Of a stretch of 64,000 nt of DNA, positions 1 to 10,738 are shown piece by piece (positions within the stretch are counted from its first letter, which is position 1; each line of letters begins with the position of its first letter). The DNA comes from Kordia sp. TARA_039_SRF (lineage in GTDB: Bacteria; Bacteroidota; Bacteroidia; Flavobacteriales; Flavobacteriaceae): positions 550,496 through 614,495 of the forward strand of contig SMNH02000003.1 of assembly GCA_006383075.2 (NCBI GenBank). Direction: 5' to 3'. Made by a program: the position numbers and the translations under genes. The notes beneath the pieces were generated by a model, which worked only from the letters and a program-made list of their open reading frames with translations, was not told the DNA's origin and did no database searches.

Positions 1-531
1 GAAGTATATGGATTGGAATTAGAATTTAGAAAAAACCTTTTAAAAGATGCTGACGATAATAACTTATTAGGCTTTGGAATCAACACAACATTAATGCACA
101 CAGAGCAAGATTTATACGATGTTATTCAAGGAACGTATAGTGTAAGTTTTAACGAAAGTACAGAGCAATTACAAGGAGCATCGCCATTCATCATCAATGC
201 AGATGTAAGCTACTCACCTACCTTTGGAAACTACAAGCCAACTGGAAACTTAGTATTCTCATACTTCGCAGACCGTATTGACGCTTTAGGTTCTGGACAG
301 TTAGGAAACATCGTAGAAAAATCAGTACCAACGTTAGATTTCATCCTAAAAAACAACATCACAGAAAACTTTGAAATCAATCTTAGCGTACGAAACATAT
401 TAAATCCAGATGTCAAATTCATTCGTGAAACCTCAGGTGGAGATGTACTTGTTACTTCAACCAACGGAAAAGGAGTTTCAGGTTACGATAGAGGGCGAAA
501 TATTGGATTACAACTCAAATACAAATTTTAA
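1..531 (+). CDS. TonB-dependent receptor, C-terminal fragment (5' end lies outside window)
   Basis: Reading frame is open to base 1; beta-barrel C-terminus (NITENFEINLSVRNILNPDVKF...GYDRGRNIGLQLKYKF) ends in aromatic F. Confidence 0.8.
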   Translation, partial: EVYGLELEFRKNLLKDADDNNLLGFGINTTLMHTEQDLYDVIQGTYSVSFNESTEQLQGASPFIINADVSYSPTFGNYKPTGNLVFSYFADRIDALGSGQLGNIVEKSVPTLDFILKNNITENFEINLSVRNILNPDVKFIRETSGGDVLVTSTNGKGVSGYDRGRNIGLQLKYKF

Positions 532-572
532 CAAAAACAACTTTAAAGATTACTATTAAAAACACAAACACA

Positions 573-1778
573 ATGAAAAATCGTATATTATTTGGATTTG
601 CACTTTTAGGAGCTTTAGCTATGACTTCATGTGCATCAGACGACACTGCTGATATCAACATTACTGATAACAGTGTAGTGAACAACACAACAACAAACCC
701 AGGTGGCGGAAACACAGGTGGACAAACTATCTTCTTATCAGGAACATACACAGAAGATTTAGAATTAGACGCTAACAATACATACAAAGTAAACGGATCA
801 TTAATCATGGCTGCTGGAACTACATTACGTGTACCTGCAGGTATGACTGTAGAAGCTTTAGCTGCTGGATCTGACGTATATATTGCTATTTCTGTTGGAG
901 CTCAAATTGAAGCTATCGGTACTGCAGACAACCCAATTATCTTTACTTCTGATGCTTCTGCACCAGCTGCTGGAGACTGGGGAGGATTAATCTTATTAGG
1001 AGATGCACCTATCAACTCTGTATCGGGTACTGCAACTTCTACGTCTGAAATCGCTAGTTTACCTTACGGTGGAACTGATACTGCGGACAACTCTGGAACA
1101 TTACGTTATGTACGTGTACAGTACTCTGGTGGTTCTGCTGACGGACAATCTGAAAACAACGGTATCTCTTTCTACGGTGTAGGAAACGGAACTATTGTTG
1201 AGTACGTTCAAGTATTTGAAGGGAAAGATGACGGAATTGAGTTCTTTGGTGGAACTGTAGATGTTGATTTTGCTGCAGTAGTTGGCGCTCAAGATGATTC
1301 TATCGACTGGACAGAAGGATATACAGGAACAATTACAAACGCTTACGTACAACACGGAACAGATCACGATAAAGGAATCGAAGCTGACGGTTTCAACACT
1401 GATATCGGAAACAACTCAAACCCTATCTTCTTCTCTGCTCCAACAATCAACAACTTAACAATTATTGGTTTAGGTTCTGGAACTAGTAGTGAAGCTATTC
1501 GTTTAAGAGCTGGAACTAGAGCAACATTCAACAACGTTGTATTAGAAGGATACGGTGAAGGATTTGACTTAGATGGAAATGACACTGATAGCCCAACTGG
1601 AGCTGGTGTAACTAGCGGTGAAACTACTGTAACAGACATTACATTCAACGACATTACGTTAAAAGTTAAAAACGATACGGGAGTAATGTTTACAGAAGCT
1701 GACTTAATTTCTGGTGACGGAAACGGTACAGGAACTGACTTCGCTTCTTGGGGAGCTGGTTGGACTGTAGGAAACTAA
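573..1778 (+). CDS. Secreted lipoprotein with repetitive beta-helix-like body, hypothetical
   Basis: Lipobox-like signal (ALAMTSCASDD), Gly/Thr/Asn-rich repeats, start just downstream of the TonB-dependent receptor. Confidence 0.75.
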   Translation: MKNRILFGFALLGALAMTSCASDDTADINITDNSVVNNTTTNPGGGNTGGQTIFLSGTYTEDLELDANNTYKVNGSLIMAAGTTLRVPAGMTVEALAAGSDVYIAISVGAQIEAIGTADNPIIFTSDASAPAAGDWGGLILLGDAPINSVSGTATSTSEIASLPYGGTDTADNSGTLRYVRVQYSGGSADGQSENNGISFYGVGNGTIVEYVQVFEGKDDGIEFFGGTVDVDFAAVVGAQDDSIDWTEGYTGTITNAYVQHGTDHDKGIEADGFNTDIGNNSNPIFFSAPTINNLTIIGLGSGTSSEAIRLRAGTRATFNNVVLEGYGEGFDLDGNDTDSPTGAGVTSGETTVTDITFNDITLKVKNDTGVMFTEADLISGDGNGTGTDFASWGAGWTVGN

Positions 1779-1808
1779 TCGTACAACAATATCATAACAA
1801 TACAGAAA

Positions 1809-1836
1809 AACGTCTTCTCAATGAAGGCGTTTTTTT
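1809..1836 (+). terminator. Rho-independent terminator
   Basis: AACGTCTTC-TCAAT-GAAGGCGTT stem (9 pairs, one G-T) followed by T-run, downstream of CDS ending 1778. Confidence 0.8.
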
Positions 1837-1926
1837 GTTTACACTAGAATAATAATACTTTTGTTATCAAATGGTTAAAACAGCGTACAAATACGTAAGC
1901 TTGCTTCCATAGTTCGTCTTCTTTTG

Positions 1927-1934
1927 TATATTTG
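1927..1934 (+). promoter_or_regulatory. Bacteroidota-type -7 box TATATTTG
   Basis: Matches TAnnTTTG, 39 bp upstream of ATG at 1973. Confidence 0.5.
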
Positions 1935-1972
1935 TATCACATTATAATTATAAAAAGTTAAAACATTAACGT

Positions 1973-3595
1973 ATGAACAAAAATTACTTATTACTTATTG
2001 CGCTATTCATTTCATCTTTGTCTTTTGGACAAATTGTGACGAATGGAGGTTTTGAAAGTTGGACAGGAGGCGTAGTAGACTCTTGGACAAGTGAAGCTGG
2101 AACAACTGTAGAAGAAGAGACTACAATTGTCAATGGAGGAGCAAGTTCTGCAAAATTTACAGTAACAACACAAACACAAGGAAATACTGATTTCAGACAA
2201 ACAATAAATGTGGAAGCTGGAAAAATATATGATGTTAGTGTTTGGGTTTACCAAGCTGACAATGCAGCTAGAGCACGTGTCTTTTTTGATGGATACCAAG
2301 GATATTCTGATCCTGATGTATTGAACACATGGCAAGAAATTACGTATGAGTATACCGCTATGGCAACCGGACCAATTGATATCGGACTTCGTTTTTACGA
2401 TATTTCTAGTAACTGGGCAGGAAATGGAAGTATGTCTGTAATTTACATTGACGACTATACAGTAACAGAGCAAGTAACGACCACTCCTTCACTTACTATT
2501 ACTGCTCCAACAGCTAGTTCATTTGCACCAGGAACTTCAAGTGTAGATGTTGAGTACGTAACACAAAATGTAGACTTAATGCAAGCTGGTAACTATGTAA
2601 ACGTGACTGTAAACATGGATCCAACTGATGTTGATGTTACAAGTCCTTACACAGTAACTACTATGAATGGTGGCATGTATGATGTAACAGTGGAATTGTA
2701 CGAAAACAACATGGTAGTTGATACACAAATGGTTTCTTTCTCAGTTGGAAATGAAACACAAGTAGCAACAATTTCTGAACTACGTAACGGAACTATTGGT
2801 GAATTCTATGAGTTAACAGGTCAAGCCGTAATCTCATACATTGTTACAGAAGGAACTAGAAATCAAAAATATATTCAAGATGCTGGCGCTGGAATCTTAA
2901 TTGATGATGTTGCTGGAACTTTAAGCACACCTTTAAACATTGGTGATGGAATTGTTGGACTTAGAGGTCAATTAACTCAATTTAGTGGAGTATTACAATT
3001 TGTTCCATCTGAAAACTTACCTGGCGCAGCTACAACAGGAAACTCATTAACGCCACTTTATGTAACAGCAAACGAACTAGCTACAAACGGTGAAGTATAC
3101 GAAAGTAGATTAATCCGATTGTTAAATGTAACGTTTTCAGACATGGGAACATTTGCAGACAATACAAACTACACAGTAACTACTGATGGTGGAACAGACT
3201 CAACTGTATGTAGAGTATCTTTTGGTGACGAAGACATAATCGGAACAACGATTCCTTCTGTACCTGTTGACATTATCGGTTTAGGTAGTGAATTCAACGG
3301 AACATACCAAATTTTCCCTCGTTATGCGAGTGATGTTGACACTACATTAAGCAACGACGAATTTGATACAACTTCATTTAGCATGTATCCAAATCCAGCT
3401 AACGGAGCTACAGTAACCATTACTTCTGCTTCTAACAGCACGAAAGAAGTACAAGTATATAGCATCTTAGGAAAGCAAGTAATCAACACAACGATTACAA
3501 ACACACTTAATGTTGCTGAATTACAAACAGGAATCTATGTAGTAAAAATCACAGAAAATGGTAAATCTGCGACTAAGAAATTAGTTATCAAATAA
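1973..3595 (+). CDS. T9SS type A sorting domain-containing secreted protein with DUF5689-like region
   Basis: Signal peptide; central ISELRNGTIGEFYELTGQAVISY...; C-terminal FSMYPNPANG...LQTGIYVVKITENGKSATKKLVIK typical of T9SS CTD. Confidence 0.85.
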   Translation: MNKNYLLLIALFISSLSFGQIVTNGGFESWTGGVVDSWTSEAGTTVEEETTIVNGGASSAKFTVTTQTQGNTDFRQTINVEAGKIYDVSVWVYQADNAARARVFFDGYQGYSDPDVLNTWQEITYEYTAMATGPIDIGLRFYDISSNWAGNGSMSVIYIDDYTVTEQVTTTPSLTITAPTASSFAPGTSSVDVEYVTQNVDLMQAGNYVNVTVNMDPTDVDVTSPYTVTTMNGGMYDVTVELYENNMVVDTQMVSFSVGNETQVATISELRNGTIGEFYELTGQAVISYIVTEGTRNQKYIQDAGAGILIDDVAGTLSTPLNIGDGIVGLRGQLTQFSGVLQFVPSENLPGAATTGNSLTPLYVTANELATNGEVYESRLIRLLNVTFSDMGTFADNTNYTVTTDGGTDSTVCRVSFGDEDIIGTTIPSVPVDIIGLGSEFNGTYQIFPRYASDVDTTLSNDEFDTTSFSMYPNPANGATVTITSASNSTKEVQVYSILGKQVINTTITNTLNVAELQTGIYVVKITENGKSATKKLVIK

Positions 3596-3616
3596 GTTAC
3601 CTTTTTACAACATACC

Positions 3617-3650
3617 AAAAAGCATCTTGAGTTTTCAAGATGCTTTTTTT
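3617..3650 (+). terminator. Rho-independent terminator
   Basis: AAAAAGCATCTTGA-GTTT-TCAAGATGCTTTTTTT. Confidence 0.9.
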
Positions 3651-3702
3651 ATTGACGAAAAGATGTTTTTAAGTACTTTTGCTACAGAATTTGCAAACAC
3701 AA

Positions 3703-4680
3703 ATGGATACCCAAACAATTTTCAACATACAAGATGAAGCTTCTTTTAAAACCTTAGCGTTTCAAACGTTTCAGTATCAATTTGAAAACAATGCTGTCTA
3801 CCGTTCTTTTTGTGATTTACTATACGTACATCCAAGTGATGTGCAAAAAATAGAAGACATTCCATTCTTGCCTATTCAATTCTTTAAATCGCGCGAAATA
3901 GTGTCCAATCGCAATGCTACGCAAGAAATATTTACGAGTTCGGGCACTACAGGAAGTACGCCGAGCAAGCATCACGTCACTGATATTTCCATCTATGAAA
4001 AAAGTTACCGCAACGGATTTGCACATTTCTACGGAAACATTGAAGAATACGTCGTATTAGCGTTGTTACCGAATTATTTAGAGCGAAAAGGCTCTTCGTT
4101 AGTCTACATGGTAAACGACTTGATACAACGCAGCAAACAACCTGAAAGTGGTTTTTATTTGCACGATTTAAAAGCTTTGACCGAACAACTCATCCAACTT
4201 GACAGCTCTGGAAAAAAAGTGTTACTCATCGGAGTTTCGTTTGCTTTATTAGATTTGATTGAAACAACACAATTTCAACTCAAAAATACCATTGTCATGG
4301 AAACTGGTGGTATGAAAGGTCGCCGTAAAGAAATGATTCGAGAAGAATTGCATCAACAACTCTGTAAAGGGTTTGGTGTTTCAAAAATTCACTCAGAATA
4401 CGGAATGACCGAACTGCTCTCGCAAGGTTATTCCAAAGGAAATGGTATCTTTCAAACACCACCATGGATGAAGATTCTAACTCGCGATCCTGAAGATGCG
4501 CTCACCATTCAACCTAACGGGAAATCGGGTGGCATCAACGTTATTGATTTGGCGAATATCAACTCTTGCGCGTTCATTGCTACGCAAGATTTAGGCAAAG
4601 TACATACAGACAATACATTTGAAATCATCGGACGATTTGACCATTCTGACATCAGAGGTTGCAATTTGATGGTATTTTAA
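3703..4680 (+). CDS. LuxE-type acyl-protein synthetase / acyltransferase
   Basis: TSSGTTGSTPSKHHVTD adenylate-forming motif; family-like IEDIPFLPIQFFKSREI and SEYGMTELLSQGYS; ATG at 3703 preferred over TTG at 3679. Confidence 0.75.
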   Translation: MDTQTIFNIQDEASFKTLAFQTFQYQFENNAVYRSFCDLLYVHPSDVQKIEDIPFLPIQFFKSREIVSNRNATQEIFTSSGTTGSTPSKHHVTDISIYEKSYRNGFAHFYGNIEEYVVLALLPNYLERKGSSLVYMVNDLIQRSKQPESGFYLHDLKALTEQLIQLDSSGKKVLLIGVSFALLDLIETTQFQLKNTIVMETGGMKGRRKEMIREELHQQLCKGFGVSKIHSEYGMTELLSQGYSKGNGIFQTPPWMKILTRDPEDALTIQPNGKSGGINVIDLANINSCAFIATQDLGKVHTDNTFEIIGRFDHSDIRGCNLMVF

Positions 4681-4762
4681 CACTTCCATCTGAAAGGTTT
4701 TCTAAAAAAATTCGAACTAACACTCAGTTTAATATCTTATTAGTTTAGTTTTTAATACATCC

Positions 4763-4803
4763 ACTCCAAATAGGTCGCTACTCACGTATTTGGAGTTTTA
4801 TTT
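4763..4803 (+). terminator. Putative terminator
   Basis: ACTCCAAATA...TATTTGGAGT inverted repeat followed by TTTATTTTTT. Confidence 0.65.
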
Positions 4804-4850
4804 TTTCCCTCAAAAAATCCGTATCTTTATAGCAAAAGCCGCCAAACTAC

Positions 4851-6155
4851 ATGTTTGAAAAACTATATCGATACGTTAACAACGAAAAAGAAGAACGTGT
4901 CTGCACCGACATCACAGAAGACGCTTGCGAGCATGCTCCTAAAAATTACTTTTTAATCCTTATCAGCAACGTACTCACCAAACTAGGTGATACCATGAGT
5001 AATCCAAAAACCGTATTAACGTGGCTGATGAGTTATGTAAATTCGCCAGTATATCTTATCAGCATGATTGTTCCGATACGTGAATCGGGCTCCATGATTC
5101 CACAAATTGCGCTGGCTTCGTATGTCAACACCAAAGCCATCCGAAAGTGGATTTGGATTATAGGCGCAATTTTTCAATCTGTAGCCATTGCTTCTATCGG
5201 TTTTATTGCGCTATATTTTGAAGGTGCAACTGCAGGTTGGCTCATCATTATCGCCGTGATTATTTTTAGTATTTCCCGAAGTTTATCATCATTATCGTCT
5301 AAAGACATTACTGGAAAAGCCATTCCAAAAACACGTCGCGGACGCTTAAAAGGCTATACAACTTCCGTTTCTGGCATCTTGGTTTTAGCAGTTGGAATTT
5401 ACATTTTATACACTTCTAAAGAAGATGCAGACATTACGTTTTACAGCTATTTAATCTTTTTTGCGGCAGCGATGTGGTTGGTTGCCTCATTAGCCTATTC
5501 AAGAATCAAAGAATTTCCTGGTGAAACTACTAGCAAAAAAGAAGCTTCCAAAGAAAATGGTATCATCTCCAAGTTTAGCTTGCTCAAAACAGACACACAA
5601 TTTCGAAATTTTGTCATTGCACGTTCGTTGTTGCTTTGTTCCGCTTTAACAGCGCCGTATTATGTATTACTAGCGCAAAAATATGTCGGCAAAGAAAGTT
5701 ATCTCTTAGGATTGTTCATCATTGCAAAAGGAATTGCCTCCATTATAAGTTCACCCATTTGGGGAAAACTTGCCGATAAATCGAGTAAAAATGTCATGGC
5801 AATTGCGGTTTTGATTGCTTCCGGATTGGGAATTTTGATTTTTTGTATCATCACTTTCGTGGAAACGTTCCGCGATGTCAATTGGCTCTACCCGATTGCC
5901 TTTTTTATCTTAGGAATTGCGCATGAAGGTGTCCGCATGGGACGCAAAACCTACGTAGTAGACATGGCAACTGGAAACGATAGAACCAACTATGTATCGG
6001 TCAGCAACACCATTATCGGAATCATCTTAATCATCACAGGCGGATTGAGCGCGTTGGTTTCCCTAATTTCGATAGAAGGCATTATTTTAGTACTATCACT
6101 CTTCGGGCTATACGGCGCGTACAGAAGCTACCAACTTCCGAATGTAGAAAAATAG
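4851..6155 (+). CDS. MFS transporter
   Basis: About 12 hydrophobic segments, MFS-like topology, GKLADKSSKN loop. Confidence 0.8.
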   Translation: MFEKLYRYVNNEKEERVCTDITEDACEHAPKNYFLILISNVLTKLGDTMSNPKTVLTWLMSYVNSPVYLISMIVPIRESGSMIPQIALASYVNTKAIRKWIWIIGAIFQSVAIASIGFIALYFEGATAGWLIIIAVIIFSISRSLSSLSSKDITGKAIPKTRRGRLKGYTTSVSGILVLAVGIYILYTSKEDADITFYSYLIFFAAAMWLVASLAYSRIKEFPGETTSKKEASKENGIISKFSLLKTDTQFRNFVIARSLLLCSALTAPYYVLLAQKYVGKESYLLGLFIIAKGIASIISSPIWGKLADKSSKNVMAIAVLIASGLGILIFCIITFVETFRDVNWLYPIAFFILGIAHEGVRMGRKTYVVDMATGNDRTNYVSVSNTIIGIILIITGGLSALVSLISIEGIILVLSLFGLYGAYRSYQLPNVEK

Positions 6156-6158
6156 GTT

Positions 6159-6556
6159 TTTTAATGTGTCAATGTGATAATTTGAAAATGCACCAATGAC
6201 TTTTGAATCTCTTATAAAATATCGTCATTGTCAGATTGAGTGATTTTTCAAAGAAAAATTGTATCGAAATCTGCTAGGAAGCACTAATTTTTCAAAGCAC
6301 TTCTCGATACAGTTTTTCTCCGCTCCGCTAAAAAAAGCACTCGAAATGACGGCTATTTTAATGTGTAAATTTGAAAATGTACCAATGATTTTTATTTAAG
6401 ATTGAAAATGCACTTCGTCAAGCTGAACTTGATTCAGCTTCTCACAAATAGCTAAAATTCTAACAGCAAAGCAATCTAACCATCTAAGTGCAAAGCACCT
6501 CTAGAATCTAGCAGCAAAGCGGTCTAGCTTCTAACAGCGAAGCGAATCTAAAAAAC
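6159..6556. repeat. Intergenic mosaic of degenerate repeat modules (copy 1)
   Basis: Contains TTTTAATGTGTnAATTTGAAAATGTACCAATGA-like modules (6159-6199, 6356-6388), an inverted TCTCGATACA...TGAC pair (6227-6269 and 6302-6350), CAAAGCGGTCTA (6515-6526) and AGCGAAGCGAATCTA (6536-6550), all shared with 43823-44109. Confidence 0.8.
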
Positions 6557-7855
6557 CTAACGCACTATCAACAAAAATTGCTTCTTTTTACCACGCTGAA
6601 TTGTCACAAACTTATCGCTAATCAAGTCGTTTGTGGTAATGGTATAATCTTCTTTGACTTTGGTTTTATTCACCGAAACTGAATTTTCCTTTAATGCTCT
6701 TCGTGCTTCTCCGTTAGAGGCTAAAAAGTTTGTTTTTGCTGCCAATGCGGCAATCATATCCAAGCCTTCTTCAATATCAGCACGGTCAATTTCTGCCTGT
6801 GGCACACCTTCAAACACATCCAATAATGTTTGTTCGTCCAATGCTTTCAAATCGTCCGCAGTCGATTTTCCGAATAAAATTTGCGTCGCTTTCAATGCAT
6901 TTTGCAACGCATCTTCGCCATGCACTAAAATGGTCACTTCTTCTGCCAAACGCTTCTGTAATGTACGTGTATGTGGTGCTTCCTTATGCTCAGTAATTAA
7001 TCCATCAATCGTTTCCTTATCTAAAAACGTAAAGATTTTGATGTATTTTTCAGCATCTTCATCCGTAGTATTCATCCAAAATTGGTAAAACTTATATACC
7101 GATGTTTTATCCGCATCCAACCACACGTTTCCGCCAGCCGTTTTTCCAAATTTAGAACCGTCTGCTTTGGTGATTAACGGACACGTCATTGCGTATGCTT
7201 TGGTAGCTTCATCGTTCATTCTACGGACCAATTCGGTTCCTGTAGTAATATTTCCCCATTGGTCAGAACCGCCCATTTGCAACAAACAGTTGTATTCTTT
7301 GTGTAAATGGTAAAAATCGTATCCTTGAATGAGTTGGTAGGTGAATTCTGTAAACGACATTCCTGCGCCATCGCCAGCCACACGTTTCTTTACAGAATCT
7401 TTCGCCATCATGTAATTTACCGTAATTCGTTTTCCAACATCACGAGCAAAATCGATAAACGAAAAGTTTTTCATCCAATCGTAATTGTTCACTAAAATTG
7501 GTGCATTTTCTGCTTTCGAATCAAAATCTAAAAAGCGAGACAATACACGCTTGATTCCCGCTACGTTTTTGTTTAACACTTCTTCCGTTAACAAATTACG
7601 CTCGTCTGACTTCCCAGAAGGATCTCCAATCATTCCCGTAGCACCACCAATCAAAGCAATTGGTTTGTGTCCAGACTTATACAAATGCATCAACAAAATA
7701 ATAGGCACCAAACTTCCAATATGCAAGGAATCGGATGTTGGGTCAAACCCGATATACGCCGTCGTCATTTCTTTGGTCAATTGTTTTTCTGTTCCAGGCA
7801 TGATATCGTGTATCATTCCTCTCCAACGTAATTCTTCTACTAAATTGCTATTCAT
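6557..7855 (-). CDS. tyrS: Tyrosyl-tRNA synthetase
   Basis: [49 protein letters not shown] at 7855 ([13 protein letters not shown]). Confidence 0.96.
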   Translation of the reverse strand: MNSNLVEELRWRGMIHDIMPGTEKQLTKEMTTAYIGFDPTSDSLHIGSLVPIILLMHLYKSGHKPIALIGGATGMIGDPSGKSDERNLLTEEVLNKNVAGIKRVLSRFLDFDSKAENAPILVNNYDWMKNFSFIDFARDVGKRITVNYMMAKDSVKKRVAGDGAGMSFTEFTYQLIQGYDFYHLHKEYNCLLQMGGSDQWGNITTGTELVRRMNDEATKAYAMTCPLITKADGSKFGKTAGGNVWLDADKTSVYKFYQFWMNTTDEDAEKYIKIFTFLDKETIDGLITEHKEAPHTRTLQKRLAEEVTILVHGEDALQNALKATQILFGKSTADDLKALDEQTLLDVFEGVPQAEIDRADIEEGLDMIAALAAKTNFLASNGEARRALKENSVSVNKTKVKEDYTITTNDLISDKFVTIQRGKKKQFLLIVR

Positions 7856-7879
7856 TTGTATATTCTTTTTAAAGCTTCG

Positions 7880-7887
7880 CAAAGATA
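7880..7887 (-). promoter_or_regulatory. -7 box TATCTTTG for tyrS
   Basis: CAAAGATA on + strand, about 25 bp upstream of tyrS start. Confidence 0.5.
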
Positions 7888-7921
7888 TAAAAGTGAAAAG
7901 AAAAAAGTTTATTTTAGTAGC

Positions 7922-8935
7922 ATGATATTAGTCACAGGAGGAACAGGTTTGGTGGGCGCACATTTATTGGCGCATTTGGCACAAACAGAAACACGAATTC
8001 GAGCCATATATAGAACGAAAGAAAAGCTGGAAGTCGTAAAAAATGTGTTTGGCTATTATTTTGATGATGTCTCTCATTTTTTTGATAAGATTGAATGGCA
8101 CAAAGCCGATGTCACCGATGTGCCGTCGTTGGAAGAGTCGTTTCCCGATGTTACGCATGTGTATCATGTAGCGGCTTTGGTTACGTTTGATCCGCAATTG
8201 TTTGAAAAACTCCGCAAAGTAAATATTGAAGGAACTGCTAACATTGTGAATTTATGCGTGGCGTACGGCGTACAAAAACTCTGTTTTGTCAGCTCCATTG
8301 CAGCAATTGGCGAAACAGAAAATCCAAACATTCCTATTACGGAAGAAACACATTGGAATGCAGAAGCTGACAATAATGTGTATGCGATTTCAAAATACGG
8401 TTCGGAAATGGAAGTTTGGCGCGGTTCGCAAGAAGGTTTGGACATTGTAATTGTGAATCCTGGAATTATTTTGGGCGCAGGATTTTGGCGCGGCGGCGGA
8501 AGTGGTTCGCTGTTTCGAAAAATTGACAAAGGATTAAAATATTATACCAAAGGAATTTTAGCCTACGTTGATGTGAAAGATGTCGTTTCCGTGATGATTC
8601 AACTGATGAATAGTACTATTAAAAGTGAGCGTTTTATTTTGGTAGCTGAGAATTGGACTGTAGAAAAATTCTCCAAAACCACCGCAAAAGCACTGAATGT
8701 ATTACCACCGCAAAAAGAAGCCAGTGCATTTTTATTAGGAATTGCATGGCGATTGGATTGGTGGCGACAATTATTTACAGGAAAACGCCGTCGCTTGACA
8801 CGCTTGACCGCAAAATCGATTCAGTCGCAAATGGTATATGATAGTAGTAAAGTCAAAACACAACTCAATTTTGAATTTACACCGTTAGAAGAAACTATAG
8901 TGCGCGTGAGTGAGCGCTATAAAAAGGAATCGTAG
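7922..8935 (+). CDS. NAD-dependent epimerase/dehydratase (extended SDR)
   Basis: [19 protein letters not shown] Rossmann motif; YAISKYGSE catalytic YxxxK; ATG at 7922. Confidence 0.85.
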   Translation: MILVTGGTGLVGAHLLAHLAQTETRIRAIYRTKEKLEVVKNVFGYYFDDVSHFFDKIEWHKADVTDVPSLEESFPDVTHVYHVAALVTFDPQLFEKLRKVNIEGTANIVNLCVAYGVQKLCFVSSIAAIGETENPNIPITEETHWNAEADNNVYAISKYGSEMEVWRGSQEGLDIVIVNPGIILGAGFWRGGGSGSLFRKIDKGLKYYTKGILAYVDVKDVVSVMIQLMNSTIKSERFILVAENWTVEKFSKTTAKALNVLPPQKEASAFLLGIAWRLDWWRQLFTGKRRRLTRLTAKSIQSQMVYDSSKVKTQLNFEFTPLEETIVRVSERYKKES

Positions 8936-8942
8936 AATTTGC

Positions 8943-9407
8943 TTACTTATCATCGCGAACTCTAATTAACTTAGGCTTTTTCTTTATTAAAGAGTCTTTA
9001 TTTTTATTGGAACGCTGTATTTTTTTGGAATCTTGAATAGAATCGCGTCGTTTTTGTTCTGCTTCGAGTGCTTCTCCTACTCTTTTTCGTTCTTTGGAAA
9101 GTTTAGCTTGTACAATGCTGTAAATCTCAAAATATTCTGTTGGATTTGCCGCATAATAATTGTTGCTTCTCTTAAATTGTAAACTGTCTATTTCATGCTT
9201 TGCATACAAATACGTGTCTAAATGTAAATAGCCATCTTCTAGTTTTTGCTTGTTCACTCCTTTGATGGAGTTTACCAATGTTACATCGTATAAAATAGCT
9301 GCCATTCGCTCTTTAGAGAGTAAATCGTCTGGTTTTGGCACGGCTTCTTCTCTACAAGAAACGACCAAAATTAGGAGAACTACTATGCTGAGAATGTATT
9401 TTTTCAT
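8943..9407 (-). CDS. DUF4296-like lipoprotein
   Basis: Lipobox VVSCREE; KPDDLLSKERMAAILYDVTLVNS pattern; ATGA overlap with pyrC stop. Confidence 0.7.
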   Translation of the reverse strand: MKKYILSIVVLLILVVSCREEAVPKPDDLLSKERMAAILYDVTLVNSIKGVNKQKLEDGYLHLDTYLYAKHEIDSLQFKRSNNYYAANPTEYFEIYSIVQAKLSKERKRVGEALEAEQKRRDSIQDSKKIQRSNKNKDSLIKKKPKLIRVRDDK

Positions 9408-10738
9408 CTGTTGAATTCTAATTGTTTTACGTGGCGTTTTTCAGAGAATTTCCCTTCGTGATACGCCAAATTTCCATTGATAAATGTATGCGTTACGACA
9501 GAATCTAACGTCGTTCCTTCAAACGGTGACCAACCGCATTTGTACAATACGTTTTCTTTTGAAACTGTATAGGATTCTTCCAAATCAACTACAACCAAAT
9601 CGGCGTAAAAACCTTCTTTGATAAAACCTCTGTCTTTTACTTGAAACAATCGCGCCGGATTGTGACACATTTTTTGCACCATCTTTTCTAAGGAAATTTT
9701 TCCTTGCTTGTGCGCTTGAATCATCGCGTTTAACGCATGTTGCACCAACGGTCCGCCAGAAGGTGCACTTGTGTATGGATTTGCTTTTTCTTCTAAGGTA
9801 TGTGGCGCATGGTCAGTTGCTATTACGTCAATTCGGTCATCGAGTAATGCTTTCCACAATTCTGCTCGGTCAGATGCTTTTTTCACCGCAGGATTCCACT
9901 TGATATGTGTGCCTTTTTCTTTGTAATCTTCATCCGAAAACCATAAATGATGAATACAAACTTCCGAAGTAATTTTCTTTTCTTCTAACGGAATGGAATT
10001 GTCAAACAAATGCGTTTCTTTTCCTGTAGATAAGTGAAATACATGCAAACGTGCACCTGTTTTCTTCGCCAACGCAATTGCGGTAGAAGACGATAAAAAA
10101 CACGCTTCTTCACTTCTGATAATTGGATGATATTCAATTGGAATATCGTCGCCATATTTCTCTTTGTATTCCGCTAAATTTCTTCGAATCGTGTCTTCAT
10201 CTTCACAGTGTACTGAAATGACCATATCCGTGCTTGAAAATATTTTTTCCAACACTGATTCGTCATCCACCAACATATTTCCTGTAGAAGAACCCAAGAA
10301 CAGTTTTAAACCAGCAACTTGCGTCGTGTCTACTTTTAAAATTTCGTCTAAATTATCATTCGTTCCACCAAACATAAACGAATAATTTGCAAACGAGGTG
10401 TTTTTTGCAATATCCAACTTCTCTTGAAGCTTTTCAATTGTCGTCGTTTGCGGATTCGTATTTGGCATTTCCACAAAAGAAGTAATTCCACCAGCAATAG
10501 CCGCACGCGATTCCGTTGCAATATTCGCTTTGTACGTTAATCCAGGTTCTCTAAAATGCACTTGGTCGTCAATCACGCCAGGAAACACGTGTTTTCCAGC
10601 AACATCAATTACTTCAGCACTTTCGTCAGAAAGATTGGTGCCGATTTTGGCAATGCGTTCGCCTTCTATGAGAATATCTGCCGTTTTTATTTCAGTTTCG
10701 CTGACTATTTGTGCGTTTTTGAGTAGTATTTTATGCAT
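9404..10738 (-). CDS. pyrC: Dihydroorotase
   Basis: FPGVIDDQVHFREPGLTYK, GLKLFLGSSTGNM, ATDHAPHTLEEK amidohydrolase motifs. Confidence 0.92.
   Translation of the reverse strand: MHKILLKNAQIVSETEIKTADILIEGERIAKIGTNLSDESAEVIDVAGKHVFPGVIDDQVHFREPGLTYKANIATESRAAIAGGITSFVEMPNTNPQTTTIEKLQEKLDIAKNTSFANYSFMFGGTNDNLDEILKVDTTQVAGLKLFLGSSTGNMLVDDESVLEKIFSSTDMVISVHCEDEDTIRRNLAEYKEKYGDDIPIEYHPIIRSEEACFLSSSTAIALAKKTGARLHVFHLSTGKETHLFDNSIPLEEKKITSEVCIHHLWFSDEDYKEKGTHIKWNPAVKKASDRAELWKALLDDRIDVIATDHAPHTLEEKANPYTSAPSGGPLVQHALNAMIQAHKQGKISLEKMVQKMCHNPARLFQVKDRGFIKEGFYADLVVVDLEESYTVSKENVLYKCGWSPFEGTTLDSVVTHTFINGNLAYHEGKFSEKRHVKQLEFNR

Noticed and set aside
2012-2473. 153-aa minus-strand ORF within the T9SS protein gene
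   Set aside because: Cys/Ser/Ile-rich antisense translation of Thr/Val-rich coding sequence; no signal or domain
3703-4680. LuxE-like gene as evidence of a bioluminescence operon
   Set aside because: No luxC, luxD, luxA or luxB homologues are visible in the window
6654-7088. 144-aa ORF antisense to tyrS
   Set aside because: Opposite strand of a conserved essential gene; no recognisable domain
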